Shown: one piece after another, positions 26,684 through 41,437 of the stretch
Layout: the number at the start of each line of letters is the position of its first letter
Numbering within the stretch: the stretch's first letter is position 1
Assembly: GCF_000220395.1 (NCBI RefSeq)
Contig: NW_004086103.1
Location: forward strand, 1 to 64,000
Direction of reading: 5' to 3'
Length of the DNA: 64,000 nucleotides
From: Ichthyophthirius multifiliis
Taxonomy: Eukaryota > Ciliophora > Oligohymenophorea > Hymenostomatida
Position numbers and translations under genes: made by a program
Notes under the pieces: model-generated
Seen by the model: the letters and a program-made list of their open reading frames with translations, nothing else
What the model was told of the DNA's origin: nothing
Database searches by the model: none

Positions 26684-27404
26684 TCAAATTTCTTTTTACA
26701 ATATTTCTCTACAATAGGGACATTTTTAACTTTACTAAATCCATTACCCTATACATTTTATATGGAATAAATGCTCACATTGTAATTTTCGAACTTTTTC
26801 ATTTTTTGGAATATCTTCAAGGCAAATACAGCATAGAGTTTATTCTTTACAATCAATAATTTAATTTTCTTCTTATATTTTTTGTTTTTGCGCAATATCA
26901 TCTTTTCTTCTAAGCCTTAAAGCTTAACAAATTAATAGAGGCTTCATATTTCATCTTCTAGTTCAAAATTATAATAAAATCGAGTGATTTTTATATATAT
27001 TCGTATGATTCTTACAGTTATTCTTAAATTAAATATAAATTGGAAATAGAAATTAAACATGTTCCTTCTCTTGAATAATGTTTATTTTAATTTTAATATA
27101 TTTTTAAAGCTATAATATAGTAATCTAAAGAGTTCTTGAAGTCTCTTTGTTTTTAGAAAAGAAATGCTAACTTTTTATATATAGAAGCCAAATATAACGA
27201 ATTCTCGCCATAGTTTTATTTTTATATGTTTATAGCTTCTAAATATAAAGACTGGGATTCTTAATATTTGTGATTATCTTTACTTTCATAAGCTTTTTAT
27301 AATAAATCTTTTATTTTTTCACATTCTATTTCATTTTTAATCAAAAAATCACTTACTTATATTTCTTATTCAGATAATTGTATATATTATTATTTGGTTT
27401 CCAT
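26684..27404 (-). CDS. TPR-RING protein (putative E3 ubiquitin ligase)
   Basis: Read on the minus strand from ATG 27,404 to TGA 26,684. The N-terminal two thirds are tetratricopeptide-like helices of the kinesin-light-chain type (SLYLEAINIQKQNYGENS, then LASIYKKLAFLFQKQRDF, then SNLYLIQEQLQESYEYIQKS). The C-terminus is a RING-H2 finger: CCICLEDI, LQCEHLFHIKCIGQW, KCPYCREIL, with ligands C-x2-C, C-x-H-x2-H-x2-C and C-x2-C, ending five residues later. RING proteins bring an E2 to a substrate; the TPR part probably binds the partner. The two parts are one base out of frame near 26,900-26,911, in an A-rich spot. A 13- or 19-base GT...AG reading would mend it but is shorter than any other intron here, so an indel is more likely. 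Confidence 0.75.
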
Positions 27405-28609
27405 ATTTTTTTTTATTGAATTATATATATTGCTTATATTTGATTATTTTAAATATTATAATTATTAATTTTTTTTAACATTTATATTTTATTTTTTTTA
27501 TTTGTTTAATTATTTTTAATTATTAAATTGCATTTTTATTATAATTATTAATAAAATAGCTTTTTTTATTATTTTTACAAAATAATATTATAATTAACAT
27601 TATATATATAAAGGAATTTAAATTTATAATATTCTAAGCTTAAAATTATTTACAATTAATAATAGTATATAATATTTTTTTTTTATATATTTATTATTTT
27701 GAAGTTTGATATAATTATATTATTCGAAACAATATTTGAATATTTTTTTATCAAATATATTGTATTTATGTAAAAATATAAGGCATTTAACATATTTAGA
27801 TATTTAAAAATATAAAATAATATTAAAATAATTATTAAATTTATGATAAATAAATAATTTAATATAATATATATTTTAATAAATTATCTTACTTATATAT
27901 TTACATTGTTGTAATATAATATTTTAAACCATTTTTTAATATTTATAAAAATAGATATAAACATTTATTATATTATTATAAATTTATAAATTTCGAAAAA
28001 ATATAAAAAAAAGTTTTTAAATTTAATATGAATATATATATTACTAAATTGTCATTTAAAAATATAAATAAAAAGGATAAAATATAAATAAATTTTATCA
28101 AGAAAGATAATATAAATATATAAAATATTATTTTTTTAAAAAAAGTTTATTTTAATTTTATATAAAATTTTTTATTCATTTTATTATTTTATTTTTAAAT
28201 TATTAATTGCCTTAAAAGTCCAATAATATAATATTTAAATTAAAATATAATTAATTATTGTTTATTACTGTTTTTTATTTATTTTTTTTCAAATACATTT
28301 ATATTATTTTATAATATCATGAATAATTATAAATTGTAATAAATTTTATAAAAGTTTTAGGGAAGCATTAATTAATTTCAAAGAATGAAAAAATATAAAA
28401 TATAGTGTGTTTAATTAAATTAAATAATCATTTTTAAGGAAAAAATTTAAAATTATATAATTTAATTTTTCTCTTTTTATGAATTTAGCTTTTTTGGTTT
28501 TTTTTTGATTTTTTTTTTTTTATATAAAAAAAAATTTAAATATTAATATAAAGATAATCATTTTTTTTTAAATTGTATTATTTTGAAAAATAAAATAAAA
28601 TAAAAAAAA
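27405..28609. other. AT-rich divergent intergenic region
   Basis: Lies between the 5' ends of the minus-strand TPR-RING gene and the plus-strand SRPK gene, so it should contain both promoters. No motif could be picked out from the A/T background and no gene was seen. Confidence 0.5.
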
Positions 28610-28949
28610 ATGATCATAGAAGGTATACTCAAAAAAATAAATAAATATTAAAAAGAAGTATAGCCATATAAATTTATAAAAAAGATACCATTAAGCCTTT
28701 TGGAGAGCACGTTAATTTTGATTTTCAAAATGAAATTTAAAAACATCAAAAACAAATAAATACAGAATAAATGTTAAGTTTTAATGAGGATATTATAGAA
28801 AAAGAAAACAAAGTAAGAAACGAATATATTTTTTAACAAAAATTTAATTAATTTCTTAAAATAAATTTAAAAAGATATTAAAAGAAAGTAACTTAAAAAC
28901 AAACTATTTCGCAGGTTGAATAAAAAAAAAGTCTAATAACAGAAAATAA

Positions 28950-28991
<42 letters not shown>

Positions 28992-31202
28992 TAAACAGAA
29001 GATAAATAAACAAAATCACAAAATGTTTACCAAAATTAAGATAATACAAATCAATGTTTCGAACAAAAAAACTAGCAAGAAGCAACTTAAACTGATTCTC
29101 AAAACAATAATGAAGAGTAAAATATAAAATAAAATAAAAATAAAAAATAAACAAAAAGATAAACACTTGAATAACTTTTAGATTAAGTTGGCTAAGAACA
29201 TGATAGTGAAGATGAAGGAATTTAAGACTACAAAATAGGAGGATATCATCCAGTACATATAGGAGAAGTGATAAATAAGAGATATGTAGTAATTCAGAAA
29301 ATTGGTTGGGGCCATTTTTCTACAGTATGGTTAGCTAAAGATTTTAAATATGAAACATATGTAGCATTGAAAGTGCAGAAATGCGCTAATAACTATTTAG
29401 AAGCTGCTTTTGATGAAGTGGAAGTATTATAAAAAGTTGCATAGAAATGCAAAGACCCTGAATGGTTAAAAGATTTATAGAAATATCATTAAGATGAGAA
29501 CAGAAAGTATTTAACAAAAGATGATTGTTAAGTAGTTTAATTATTGAATAGTTTTATATATAATGGGCCTTATGGAAGCCATTTTTGTTTTGTGTTTGAA
29601 ATTCTTGGAGTTAATTTACTTGAAGTAATAAAAAGATATAATTATTAAGGTGTTCCGATGAATTTATGTAGAAAAATAGCTAAATAATGTCTTATAGGGT
29701 TAGATTTTTTAGATAGATATTGTAATGTTATTCATACTGATTTAAAACCGGAAAATGTGTTGCTTTAATTGACTTAGGAAGATCTTAAAGATATTGTTGA
29801 AAATGGGTAAATTAAAGGAAGGGAAGTATGTGAATAAAGACTTTAAGTTATTAGAAAATTACTTGGATTATAGGAAATTATGGATATTAAGGAAGAAAAA
29901 ATTAATGAAAATGAGAAAAAGGAAGCTGTTATTATTAATAGTTTAAATATAGAGAATTTTAAAAAATTAAAAGAGAAACTAAAAGAAGGGAATTTGACGA
30001 AAAACTAGAAGAAAAATTTAAAGAAAAAAATAAATAAAAAGAAAAATAAATTATAGGAAGAAGGGGTTCCTATAAATAAACTTTCTTAAGAAAATAATAA
30101 TTAACAATAAAATAATGATTAAGAAAATAATAATTAAGATAATTTCAAATTGTTTTCTAAACCAGATTAATAAATTTTAAATAAAAATACCCTTTTAAGA
30201 GGACCTAAATTATAGGAAGATTTTAAGTTAAAGATTGCGGATTTAGGAAACGCTTGTTATACTTTTTATCATTTTTCGACTTAAATTTAGACTAGATAAT
30301 ATCGTTCTCCTGAAGTATTTTATTTTTCTTTTTTTTCTTTTATTAATTATAAAAGGTACTTATTGGTAATATGTATAATCAAACTGCAGATATTTGGAGT
30401 TTAGCATGTATGCTTTTTGAAATATTAACTGGAGATTTTCTATTTGAACCTAGAAAAGGGCCTAATTTTTCGAAAAATGATGATCATTTAGCCCAAATAT
30501 AGGAATTATGTAAAAAGTTCCCTAAAAATTATGCTTTGAAAGGAACAAATTCTAAGGTATTTTTTACTTAGTAAAAATAATATAATTTTATTAAATTAAT
30601 AAAATTAGAAATATTTCGATAAAAATGGTAAACTTAAAAGAATTCCTTAATTACATTATTGGCCTTTACATTGTGTTTTGATTGAAAAGTAAAAAAAATT
30701 AAATTAAATAAATATTTATATTTATTAAAAAAAAAAAAAATAGATATCATATCAAAGAAAAGAAGCTAGAGAATTTGAAGATTTTATGATGTAAATGTTA
30801 AATTGTATACCTGAAAAGAGAAAAACAGCTTAATAAATGTTAGAACATCCATGGCTAAAAGGATAAACAAACGAATATGAATATAAAATGAATGAATAAT
30901 AATATAACGACTATATGAAAGCTAAACAAAAATAAATTGATATTGCAAAGTTAATTGGTTATGAAATAGAATAGGATAAAAATTATATTTCTAGTTCAGA
31001 TGATCATGATGCTGATAATGAATAAAATGACAACTTAGGCGAAGATGAAGATGATAGTTAATTCTATGATTATAAACCTAATATTGATAGAAAACTTGTA
31101 GATAGGTCTTTTACTAATTTAGGATATATTGGATATGGGGATGGTATTAATTTTGGAGAACTTGATAATGCAGGAAATTGGTAATTTATAAATACAAAAT
31201 GA
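28610..31202 (+). CDS. SRPK-type SR-protein kinase
   Basis: Serine/threonine kinase of the SRPK/Sky1 family, which phosphorylates Arg-Ser splicing factors. The kinase core starts YKIGGYHPVHIGEVINKRYV, the SRPK signature, then IGWGHFSTVW (Gly loop), VALKVQK (VAIK lysine), NVIHTDLKPENVLL (HTD in place of HRD, as in SRPKs), a long Lys/Asn/Gln-rich spacer (about 29,770-30,210), IADLGNACY (DLG), RQYRSPEVLIG and ADIWSLACMLFE. The tail has LEHPWLKG and an acidic stretch. Introns: 28,623-28,663, 28,931-28,998 (contains a TA microsatellite), 30,315-30,355, 30,557-30,608, 30,689-30,757. For the last, the acceptor CAAAG at 30,757 keeps the frame (EKKEAREFEDF) while the earlier TAG does not. ATG at 28,610 followed by a short first exon. 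Confidence 0.88.
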
Positions 31203-31581
31203 AAAATTTTAAAAAAAGAATAATAATTAAAAAAAAACTATAATATAATATTAATAATATTAATATTATATTAGTAAATTTGATTGAAAAAAATAAAAAA
31301 ATAAAAATAAAAAATTATATATAAAAGTCTTTAGTAATTATCTTTAATAATTTTTTATTTTAAAATTGAATTTACTTTTATTTATTTTTTCTTTTTTTTT
31401 AAAAAAAATATTATTAATTTAGTTTTATATTTTTTTTTAAAAAAAATAATAAATTAATCTTATTTTTTTATAAATATATATATTTTTTTTTTTTCAAATA
31501 ATTATTCTTTTTTTTTAAAAAATGCATTGTAAATAGTATTAATTTGCATTTAAATATAAATATTGTTTTTATTAAAAAAAA
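31203..31581. other. Short convergent AT-rich spacer
   Basis: Between the 3' end of the SRPK gene and the 3' end of the minus-strand small gene. Only A/T-rich runs, including T9-10 stretches; no gene seen. Confidence 0.5.
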
Positions 31582-31912
31582 TCAATGTGAACTAAGTTAA
31601 GTCCATCCATAAGTCCAATCTTTTTTGTAAAAATAATTAATTTTTTTTTTTTTTATATTATAATTTTATGTTTAAAATAATATAATTATATTAATATTAT
31701 TTAATAATTATAAATTACCGTAAACTAAAATAGCAGTAAAAGACCACATTAAAGGATATTTTAATCTAAAGAATTTAAGAGCTTTTTTGTTTTTGTTTTT
31801 GTAAAATGTAAATATTGATTATATTTTTAAATAAAATATAAATTTTAAATAAATTACGGGTGGAATGATCTTTTGTATTCCATCTCCATCTATTAACTCT
31901 ATAAGTAAACAT
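31582..31912 (-). CDS. 51-residue, three-exon small membrane-type protein
   Basis: Small gene visible only after splicing. Minus-strand exons: 31,912-31,858 (55 nt), 31,781-31,719 (63 nt) and 31,619-31,582 (38 nt), with GT...AG introns of 76 and 99 bp. All phases agree, giving ATG ... TGA of 156 nt. It begins MFTYRVNRWRWNTKDHSTP, continues with a hydrophobic segment PLMWSFTAILVYDWTYGW, and ends WTQLSSH. High Trp/Arg content and non-A/T-biased codons make chance unlikely. One possible transmembrane helix after a basic N-terminus would suit a small mitochondrial inner-membrane subunit, but no family is recognised. Confidence 0.7.
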
Positions 31913-32727
31913 TTATTAATTCTTATATCTTTAAATATTTTAATCAATATGATATTTGAAAAGTTTTCTTCCTTATTTATTAACTTATTAAATTTAATTC
32001 ATTTTTAATTTATTATTATAATATAATATTTTATTTTATTTTATTTATATAATTATAAATATATAATATTTTTTACATTTATAAAATATATGTTTATTAA
32101 AATATATATTTTAAATATTTATAAAATATATTTATATAATTTTTTTTTTAATTAAAATATTTCTTTATAATTTAGTTAATAATATAAATAAATATATATA
32201 TAATTATTTATATATATAAATATAATTATTATATATTATAAAAAATTTGATAATATAAAATAATAATAAATATTTTTAATTAGATATTTTTTTATATTTT
32301 ATTTATTTAGTATAAAAGTTTTCCATATATATAATAACTTTTTTTTTTATATTAAATAAATTTTTTTATTTTAAATTTTGATATTTCAATTTAATTTTTA
32401 TTTATAATTATCTAAAATACATTGGTTTTCTATATATTTTTTAAAGAGTAAACTTAATAATTTAAATTAAAAATTTTCTTTAAAATAAATATTTTTTTAT
32501 TTATTAAATTATTAATTATATATATATAAACACTTATAAAAATTTATTATTTATAAATAAATATAAATATTTTAATTTTATATTTTTCATAAATTATTTT
32601 TTTTCTTCATTTTATTTTAATTTTAATTATCTAAATTTTCTTTAAAAAAGATACGAAATATAATTTGTGATTTTAACTTTAATTTATTTAATAAATATTA
32701 AATTTTTAATTTTATAATTAAAAAATA
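31913..32727. other. AT-rich intergenic region
   Basis: No gene seen. Contains runs such as TATATATAAT (32,190-32,235). A T6 run on the minus strand (A run at 32,720-32,725) directly follows the tRNA and can serve as the polymerase III terminator. Confidence 0.5.
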
Positions 32728-32800
32728 TGGAGAACCTGGGCATTGATCCCAGTGCCTCTCGTATGCTAAACGAGCGCTCTACCATTTGAGCTAGATCCCC
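32728..32800 (-). tRNA. tRNA-Ala (anticodon AGC)
   Basis: 73-nt cloverleaf on the minus strand. Acceptor GGGGATC/GTTCTCC with a G-U pair and one U-U mismatch (positions 6-67). D arm GCTC...GAGC, anticodon arm CTCGT-TTAGCAT-ACGAG (AGC in the loop), T arm CTGGG-ATCAATG-CCCAG. Discriminator base is A, as expected for alanine. No intron and no encoded CCA. Internal A and B box sequences (TAGCTCAAATGG; GGGATCAATGCCC) fit polymerase III promoters. It is a G+C-rich island in an A/T background. Confidence 0.95.
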
Positions 32801-32959
32801 ATTTTCATAATATTTAATTGAAAAAAAACAATAAAAGTATTAATTTAAAAAAATAATAATTATAATACTTTTTTATTTTTTATTTTTCTGTCATTTTACA
32901 AAATAACTAGATTATATAGAAAAGGACATTCTTAATTTATAATTTTTTATTATCAATTA

Positions 32960-33496
32960 TAATATATTAAAATATATTTTTATATTATTCTTATTCTTTA
33001 TACACTTCGAATATTATTAAATAAAAATTTATTTTAAATGTTAAATTATTATATATTTATAGATTATAATGTTCTTTATTCGTATTTTAACGGTATATAA
33101 TATTTAAGTAATGAATACTTATTTATAAAATAAAATTAATTTAATAAAATTATAAAAAACTCGACAATATGTAAATAAAAATGTTATGTACTAAAAACAT
33201 ATTTTTTTTTTTTTTTATTTCTATTTATAATATGTTAATAATTTCAAAATCTACTTATTCATTATATTTAATTTAAATCTTATTAATTTTTTTTACTTAC
33301 TTTTTAGACCTTTTTCTCTAACAAATTACAAAAACGATTAGTAAGAAATATATTTTGATTTTTTAAATAAATCTATACAATTATTATATGCTTTATCTAT
33401 TTGCTCATCATTTTATATTACACTGATATTAATAGCTGAATTATAACAAACTATATATAATTATTATGAAATTTTATTAATATATGCTTATTCCAT
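32960..33496 (-). CDS. Possible unrecognised gene, exon limits unclear
   Basis: ATG at 33,496 on the minus strand opens MEQAYINKISQQLYIVCYNS, continuing with DEQIDKAYNNCIDLFKKSKY and SFLQFVREKG down to about 33,310 in plausible codons. Beyond this the frame remains open but becomes low-complexity, and a separate protein-like piece appears near 32,890-33,000. No family recognised; introns not resolved. Confidence 0.3.
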
Positions 33497-33549
33497 ATAT
33501 TTTATATTTTTTTTATATTAAATATATAGGTTGTACTTTATATATGTAA

Positions 33550-33603
<54 letters not shown>

Positions 33604-33933
33604 TAATACTTTTATTATTAAATTTATTTTTAGCATATGTTTTATATAGTTTTTTTTAAATTTAAATCTTAATTATTTATTTGCAATATTTGAAAATAAG
33701 ATAAAAATTTTATTTAAACAAAATAATTCATTTAGTAAAAAATAAAATAATTTATTTTATTTTTAAATTTCTGAAATTATATTTATCAAAATAAAATTTT
33801 ACTTAACAATTAATATCTATAAAAGAAAGGAAAATAATAATTTAAATATAAAATATATTTAGATTTATTATATAAATATATATACATTTTATTAATTAAA
33901 CAATAAAAAAACAAAAAAAATCTTTTTTTAAAA
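33497..33933. repeat. AT-rich spacer with (TA)n microsatellite
   Basis: A TA dinucleotide repeat of about 22-23 units lies at 33,557-33,602. The rest is A/T-rich with no gene seen; it should contain the promoter of the CCCH gene that follows. Confidence 0.7.
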
Positions 33934-35054
33934 ATGTAATTTCCATAACAAATAGTTGACAGTAGTAAATTTAAAACACAACTTTGCAAGCATTATAGTG
34001 CAAGTAAATATAAAATCATATAAACTAAAAAAAAAAAAATAATAGGTAGAACATGCCCAAAGAAAAACGAATGTTGTTTTGCACATGTAAAAAAATTAAA
34101 AAATTAATAAAAAATCAAATAAATTTATAATATTACTTTAACAAAAAATATATATTATATAGGGAGAACATGAATTATAGATGGGAAATTAAGTAAATAA
34201 AAAAAAATATTTATTAAAATAATATATATATATATATATATCAAAAGAAAAAAGCTTTTGTCAATATTAGCAATCAATATTAAGCTCCGGTAAACATTGC
34301 TTAATCAAATTACAAATCTGTAATGTGTAAATCATATAATGAACTAACTGGTAAAATATACTCTAAATATTTTTACTGATTAAAAAATAAAAAAGGTGAA
34401 TGTAATTGCAAATATGAAAGTAGATGCAATTTCGCACATAGTAAATAAGAGTTAAGAATGAAGGTGTTAAAAAAAATAAAAAAAATATTTTAATATTAAA
34501 AATAATAAAAAAAAGAATCTTTTTCAAAACATGTAATATCCTTAAGGGAATAATTAAATTGATATGAATATGATGCAATATTAATAATAATAATAATAGT
34601 AATAATAATAGTCAATGGGTTAAATAAATTTAATTGAAGCTTAAATACTAAATTAGTTTGCAGTTAATTTACATAACTTTATTATTTAAATTGATTAAGC
34701 TTTTCCAAATCAACCTGCTGTAGCAAATTCTGATTAAATGAATAGAAATGGAAATCCTATGGGCGCATGTAATATATTGATTGCGTTTTTAAAAGAAAAT
34801 TAAAACAATGAAAAAAGTAAAGAACTTACTTTAGGATTAGAGAAAATTCAAAAAGAACACGTTATGCTTTCTGAATAAATGTAAATGTAGCAATTATTAA
34901 TGATGTAAAATAATTAATTTATGATGATGAACTAGGTATTCTATAATTATATATATATAAAAAAAAATTAATATTTTATTATTTTTAGTTCTAAATGGGA
35001 ATGTAATCACCTTAAGTACCTTATTAATTTTATAATAACTCTTAAAATTTTTGA
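33934..35054 (+). CDS. CCCH zinc-finger protein with polyglutamine tract
   Basis: Probable RNA-binding protein. Seven exons: 33,934-34,003, 34,046-34,086, 34,163-34,192, 34,248-34,350, 34,396-34,463, 34,516-34,935, 34,989-35,054; all introns GT...AG and in phase. First finger C-x8-C-x5-C-x3-H is assembled across introns (CKHYSASRTCPKKNECCFAH). The second is looser (CKSYNELTG, then ECNCKYESRCNFAH). The rest is Gln/Met/Asn-rich, including ten consecutive Gln at 34,583-34,612 written entirely as TAA and TAG, and a closing run rich in QM. Proteins of this kind usually bind AU-rich RNA. The reading shows plainly that TAA/TAG are sense codons here. Confidence 0.85.
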
Positions 35055-36163
35055 TATTGAATTCTTTTTAATTTAATAAAAAATATTTTATTATTTAATG
35101 TATATATATATATTTATTATTATTTCAAATATATATATGCATAATTTTTATTATTTACAAATGATAGCTAAATTTTAATATTATTTTTAAATTTATTATA
35201 TCAATATATATTATTTAATTTTATTTTATTGAATTAATACAGAAAGCATTTATATATAAAATGCTTTATTTTTTAATATATATCTATTTATTTTTAATTC
35301 CTATTGTTAATTTATTATTTTTCGAGAATTTCTATTAATTTTTTATATATAATTATTAAGTATAAATTATAAAAAAATTTATATATAAAATCATTTTATT
35401 TTATTAAATAAAATTTATGTAAAAATATTTCTTTAGTTTTTTTAAATGAATAATAGAACTTGCCTGTTAAAACAATTAAGTAAATACATATATTAACAGT
35501 CTTTTAATATATTTCATATTTTTATTTATTTAATGAAAAAATACTTTTTAAAAAGAAATCTCTTAATAAAATATTAATTAGATATTAATGTATTTATAAA
35601 TAAATTTTAATAAATACATAGAATAAATTTCAATTTAATTTAATTTAATTAATAATTTTTTAATTTTTAATAATATTTTATATTAATTTAAATATTAAAT
35701 TAAAAATTATAAGCTTTAATGATGATTTGATATAAAGAGAAATTGATAAGAATTCAATAATATAAACTTATAATATATATATATTTTCAAAAAAATTTTT
35801 TATAAAACTTATAATTTTAAAATAAATAATCATTAATTCAAAAACGTAATTAAATTATAAAATTAGATAAAACATATTTATTCTTTATTTCTATTTTTAA
35901 GTGGAATTTAAATTTTTTTTTAAAAAAAAATATATTTAAGTTAAAATAGGATTAAATCAATGAAGTTTATAATCATATATTGTTTTTTTGTTTCTATATT
36001 TTACTTTTGTTTAATTAATATTTTTATTTCATATTTTTTATTATTTTAATATTATTATTTAATCTTTTATATTTATCTTAATCATAATACTTTTTATTAT
36101 AAATCTTTTTTATTTTTATTTTTAACAATATATAATTTACTTTAAATAATATAAATCTTAAAA
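35055..36163. other. AT-rich intergenic region
   Basis: Nothing gene-like found on either strand; A/T runs only. The last bases (TCTTAAAA before ATG) form the upstream context of the eIF4E-family gene. Confidence 0.5.
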
Positions 36164-37009
36164 ATGAGCGCCGAATCAATAAATAATATATAAAATGATT
36201 AGTTAAGTTATACTTTTTAATTTTGGTTTGATGATTACAATTAGTAAAAATATTAAAATATTTACGAAAAAGGACTTAAAATAATAAGCAATTTCAGCAC
36301 CATATAAGTACTTTTTTTGAAAAAAAATAAAAATTAAAATTGTTTTTTAATTAGAATTTTTGGTAAATTTATAACAATGTTCCATTACTATAAGATATAT
36401 CAATAGATTCTTCATATCATATAATGAAAAATGGAATAAAGCCATTATGGTTTAATTTTTTATTATATAATATATATATATATATAAGTATTTAAAAATA
36501 AATTTTAAGGGAAGACCATAATAATGTAAATGGAAGTGTATCAAAAATATAAATTAAAGAAAATTTTTAAAGCTTTTGGCTTGAAACTCTTATTTTTTGG
36601 CTTTCTAATGAGGTATTATATATTAAATATAAAAATATTATATTTTAAAATATATATATCTGTGATTATAATGTATTTTTTGTATTTTTATAATATTAAT
36701 TAATTTTATTTGTTTTTTATAGTTTCAAAATTTTTATGATGAAGAGTTTATTAATGGAATATCTATTACTAAAAAATCAAATGATATATTTATGATTTAA
36801 ATATGGTAATCTAATTAAGAAGAGTGTGAAGAATTTTATAGAAAACTTATTGAAGAAATAAAAAATCATATATAAATTAATTAGTCTCCTTAATTAAGAT
36901 TTAAATGTAAGCTTAATATTTATAATTTTCATTAAATTATATCGTTTTTATTTTAGTATGCTCAGAATTAATAAAAAAATTAAAAAGAAAGACATAATAT
37001 AGCAAATGA
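36164..37009 (+). CDS. eIF4E-family cap-binding protein, 4EHP-like
   Basis: Binds the mRNA 5' cap. Five exons: 36,164-36,307, 36,355-36,449, 36,510-36,612, 36,723-36,906, 36,957-37,009. The core aligns as YTFQFWFDDYNQQKY, ISNFSTIQNFWQIYNNVP, HIMKNGIKPLWED, and FWLETLIFWLSNEF. Against human eIF4E numbering, Trp73 and the cap-stacking Trp102 with Glu103 (PLWED) are kept. The Trp43 position is Phe and the other cap-stacking position, Trp56, is Tyr. That Trp-to-aromatic pattern is the mark of class II eIF4E (4EHP), usually a weaker cap binder used for repression. The short C-terminus ends in a basic KKLKRK tail. The subclass is inferred from these two sites. Confidence 0.83.
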
Positions 37010-37133
37010 AAATATTACTTTTGTTTAAATTTTTTATATTTTTATTTTTTACTTAAATAATTTTTTTTTTTTAAATTTTATATATATATTTAAAATTAAT
37101 TTCAATTTTTTTTTTTTTTAAATAAAAAATTAA

Positions 37134-38534
37134 ATGGCTTGTTTATAATAAAGAAGTGCAGAAAATGCTTTTGTAGAGTTTAACTAAATTTAATTAGCTT
37201 TATAAAAAAATTTATATAAATAAATAGTAGGCAACAATATAAAGCAGGTATGCATATTAAATATATATATTAGTAAAAATTTAAAAAAAAAAGAAATAAT
37301 AAATACAATAATAACAACAATAATAATAATAAAATGTAAGATCTTAATCTATAAAAGAAAACTTAAATTTACATCATTAAAAATCAAGCTTAGATTTGGA
37401 TTAAAATGCATTTTAATAATAAGAAAACTATAAAACAAGAGCTTCTTCTAAGAAATTTAGCATGCATATAAAACATTCTTCTGAAATCTCGCAAAATATA
37501 GCAAAAAATATATCAACTTTTAGTATTAATAATAATATTAAAATTTAGTAAGAATTTTTTTCTAAAAATGTATAAAACTAAAAAATTTTGTTAAATCCTT
37601 GTTTTGTAGACTAATATTAGGATTAAATATATGAATATCTCCATTTTAGAGAAGTTAATATTTTATTTAAATAAATATATATGAATATAAAAATATATTT
37701 GTTATTTGAAAAAAAAAAAAAAAAAATTATAATATTATAATAAAAAAAAAAAAAATTTAACTAAAATTAATAAAAAAATAAAATAAATAGGATGATTTTC
37801 ATATTCCAAACTATATGTAAAATCATATACATATAAGCGAAAGAATGAGAGTTATATTAATAGATTGGATAGTTTAAGTTCATTAAAAGTTCCGTTTCCT
37901 TCCTGAAACTTTATTTATGGCAACAAATTTGATAGATAGATTTTTAGCTAAGTATTCATATTGTGCTTATTAGAAACTTTAATTAGTAGGAATAACATGT
38001 TTATTTATAGCTGCTAAATATGAAGAAATATATCCACCTCCATTAAGAGATTTCCTAGAAGTAACTTAAAGAGCGTATAATCAAATAGAAGCTTTATAAA
38101 TGGAAGGATTTATTTTATAGACTTTAAGCTTTAATTTAACAGTTCCTTCTGCACATAGATTTTTGTAAAGATATTGTCTTATAGAAATGATTGATAAAAA
38201 ATAATTCGATTTATGTATGTATTTATTAGAATTAAGCTTTATGGAAATGCATATGGTCCCCTTTTCAGAATCTCTTAAAGCAGCATCGGCAGTTTTCCTT
38301 ACTAATAAATTATTAAAAAAATAAAATAGCTGGAGCGATAACTTAAAAAATAATTCAAAATATAATGAATAGATGTTAAAAGAGTGTGCTTATTGCATGT
38401 TCAATATACTGTATAGTGCTCCTAAATTTTAATATTAATCTATCCGTAAAAAATATATGGACCCCAAATTTAGCGAAATAGCTAATATTGAAGTTTAAAA
38501 AGTTAATGTAAATTAAAAAATGTGTAATTAATGA
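37134..38534 (+). CDS. A/B-type cyclin
   Basis: Mitotic-type cyclin, activating partner of a cyclin-dependent kinase. Three exons: 37,134-37,247, 37,294-37,653, 37,791-38,534. The long N-terminal part is Gln/Asn/Ser-rich with a CAA/TAA polyglutamine stretch at about 37,303-37,332. The cyclin box begins PNYMQNHIHISERMRVILID, where MRVILIDW is the A/B-cyclin signature, and continues LPETLFMATNLIDRFLA and ITCLFIAAKYEEIYPP (with the Lys and Glu used for CDK contact). A second cyclin fold follows (PSAHRFLQRYC to ECAYCMFNIL). No clear RxxL destruction box was picked out; ASSKKF/SMHI surroundings are basic. The APC10 gene in the same window acts in cyclin destruction, but linkage is probably coincidental. 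Confidence 0.88.
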
Positions 38535-38921
38535 TATACAATAGCTAAAAATTAAATATAATGAATTATATAACTTTTATATAAAAGATTTATATATATA
38601 TTTCTAATATTCTTTTTCTATATTTTAAGTATTACTATTTTTATTTATTTATTATTTTAAAAAGTTGTAATACTAGAGAAACTTTCTTTTAATATATTTT
38701 TTTTAAAATTAAAATAATTATTTAAATAAAAAATGCAAAAATTTTTTTTTAAATTGATTAAAATTATTTATTATATAATTAATTATAAAAAATAAATATA
38801 TATATATTTATATACATATAATAAATATATTATTTAATAATAAAAATATAATAATGAAAACATAATAAACAGCTTTAATTACAATAAAAATAGTAGTAAA
38901 TTGAGAGAAGTTAATATAAAA
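38535..38921. other. Convergent AT-rich spacer
   Basis: Lies between the 3' ends of the cyclin gene and the minus-strand CDPK gene. Only A/T runs; no gene seen. Confidence 0.5.

Positions 38922-41437
<2,516 letters not shown>

Noticed and set aside
30744-30753. Tandem ATATC duplication breaking the SRPK frame
   Set aside because: Using the CAAAG acceptor at 30,757 places the duplication inside the intron and keeps the kinase frame open.
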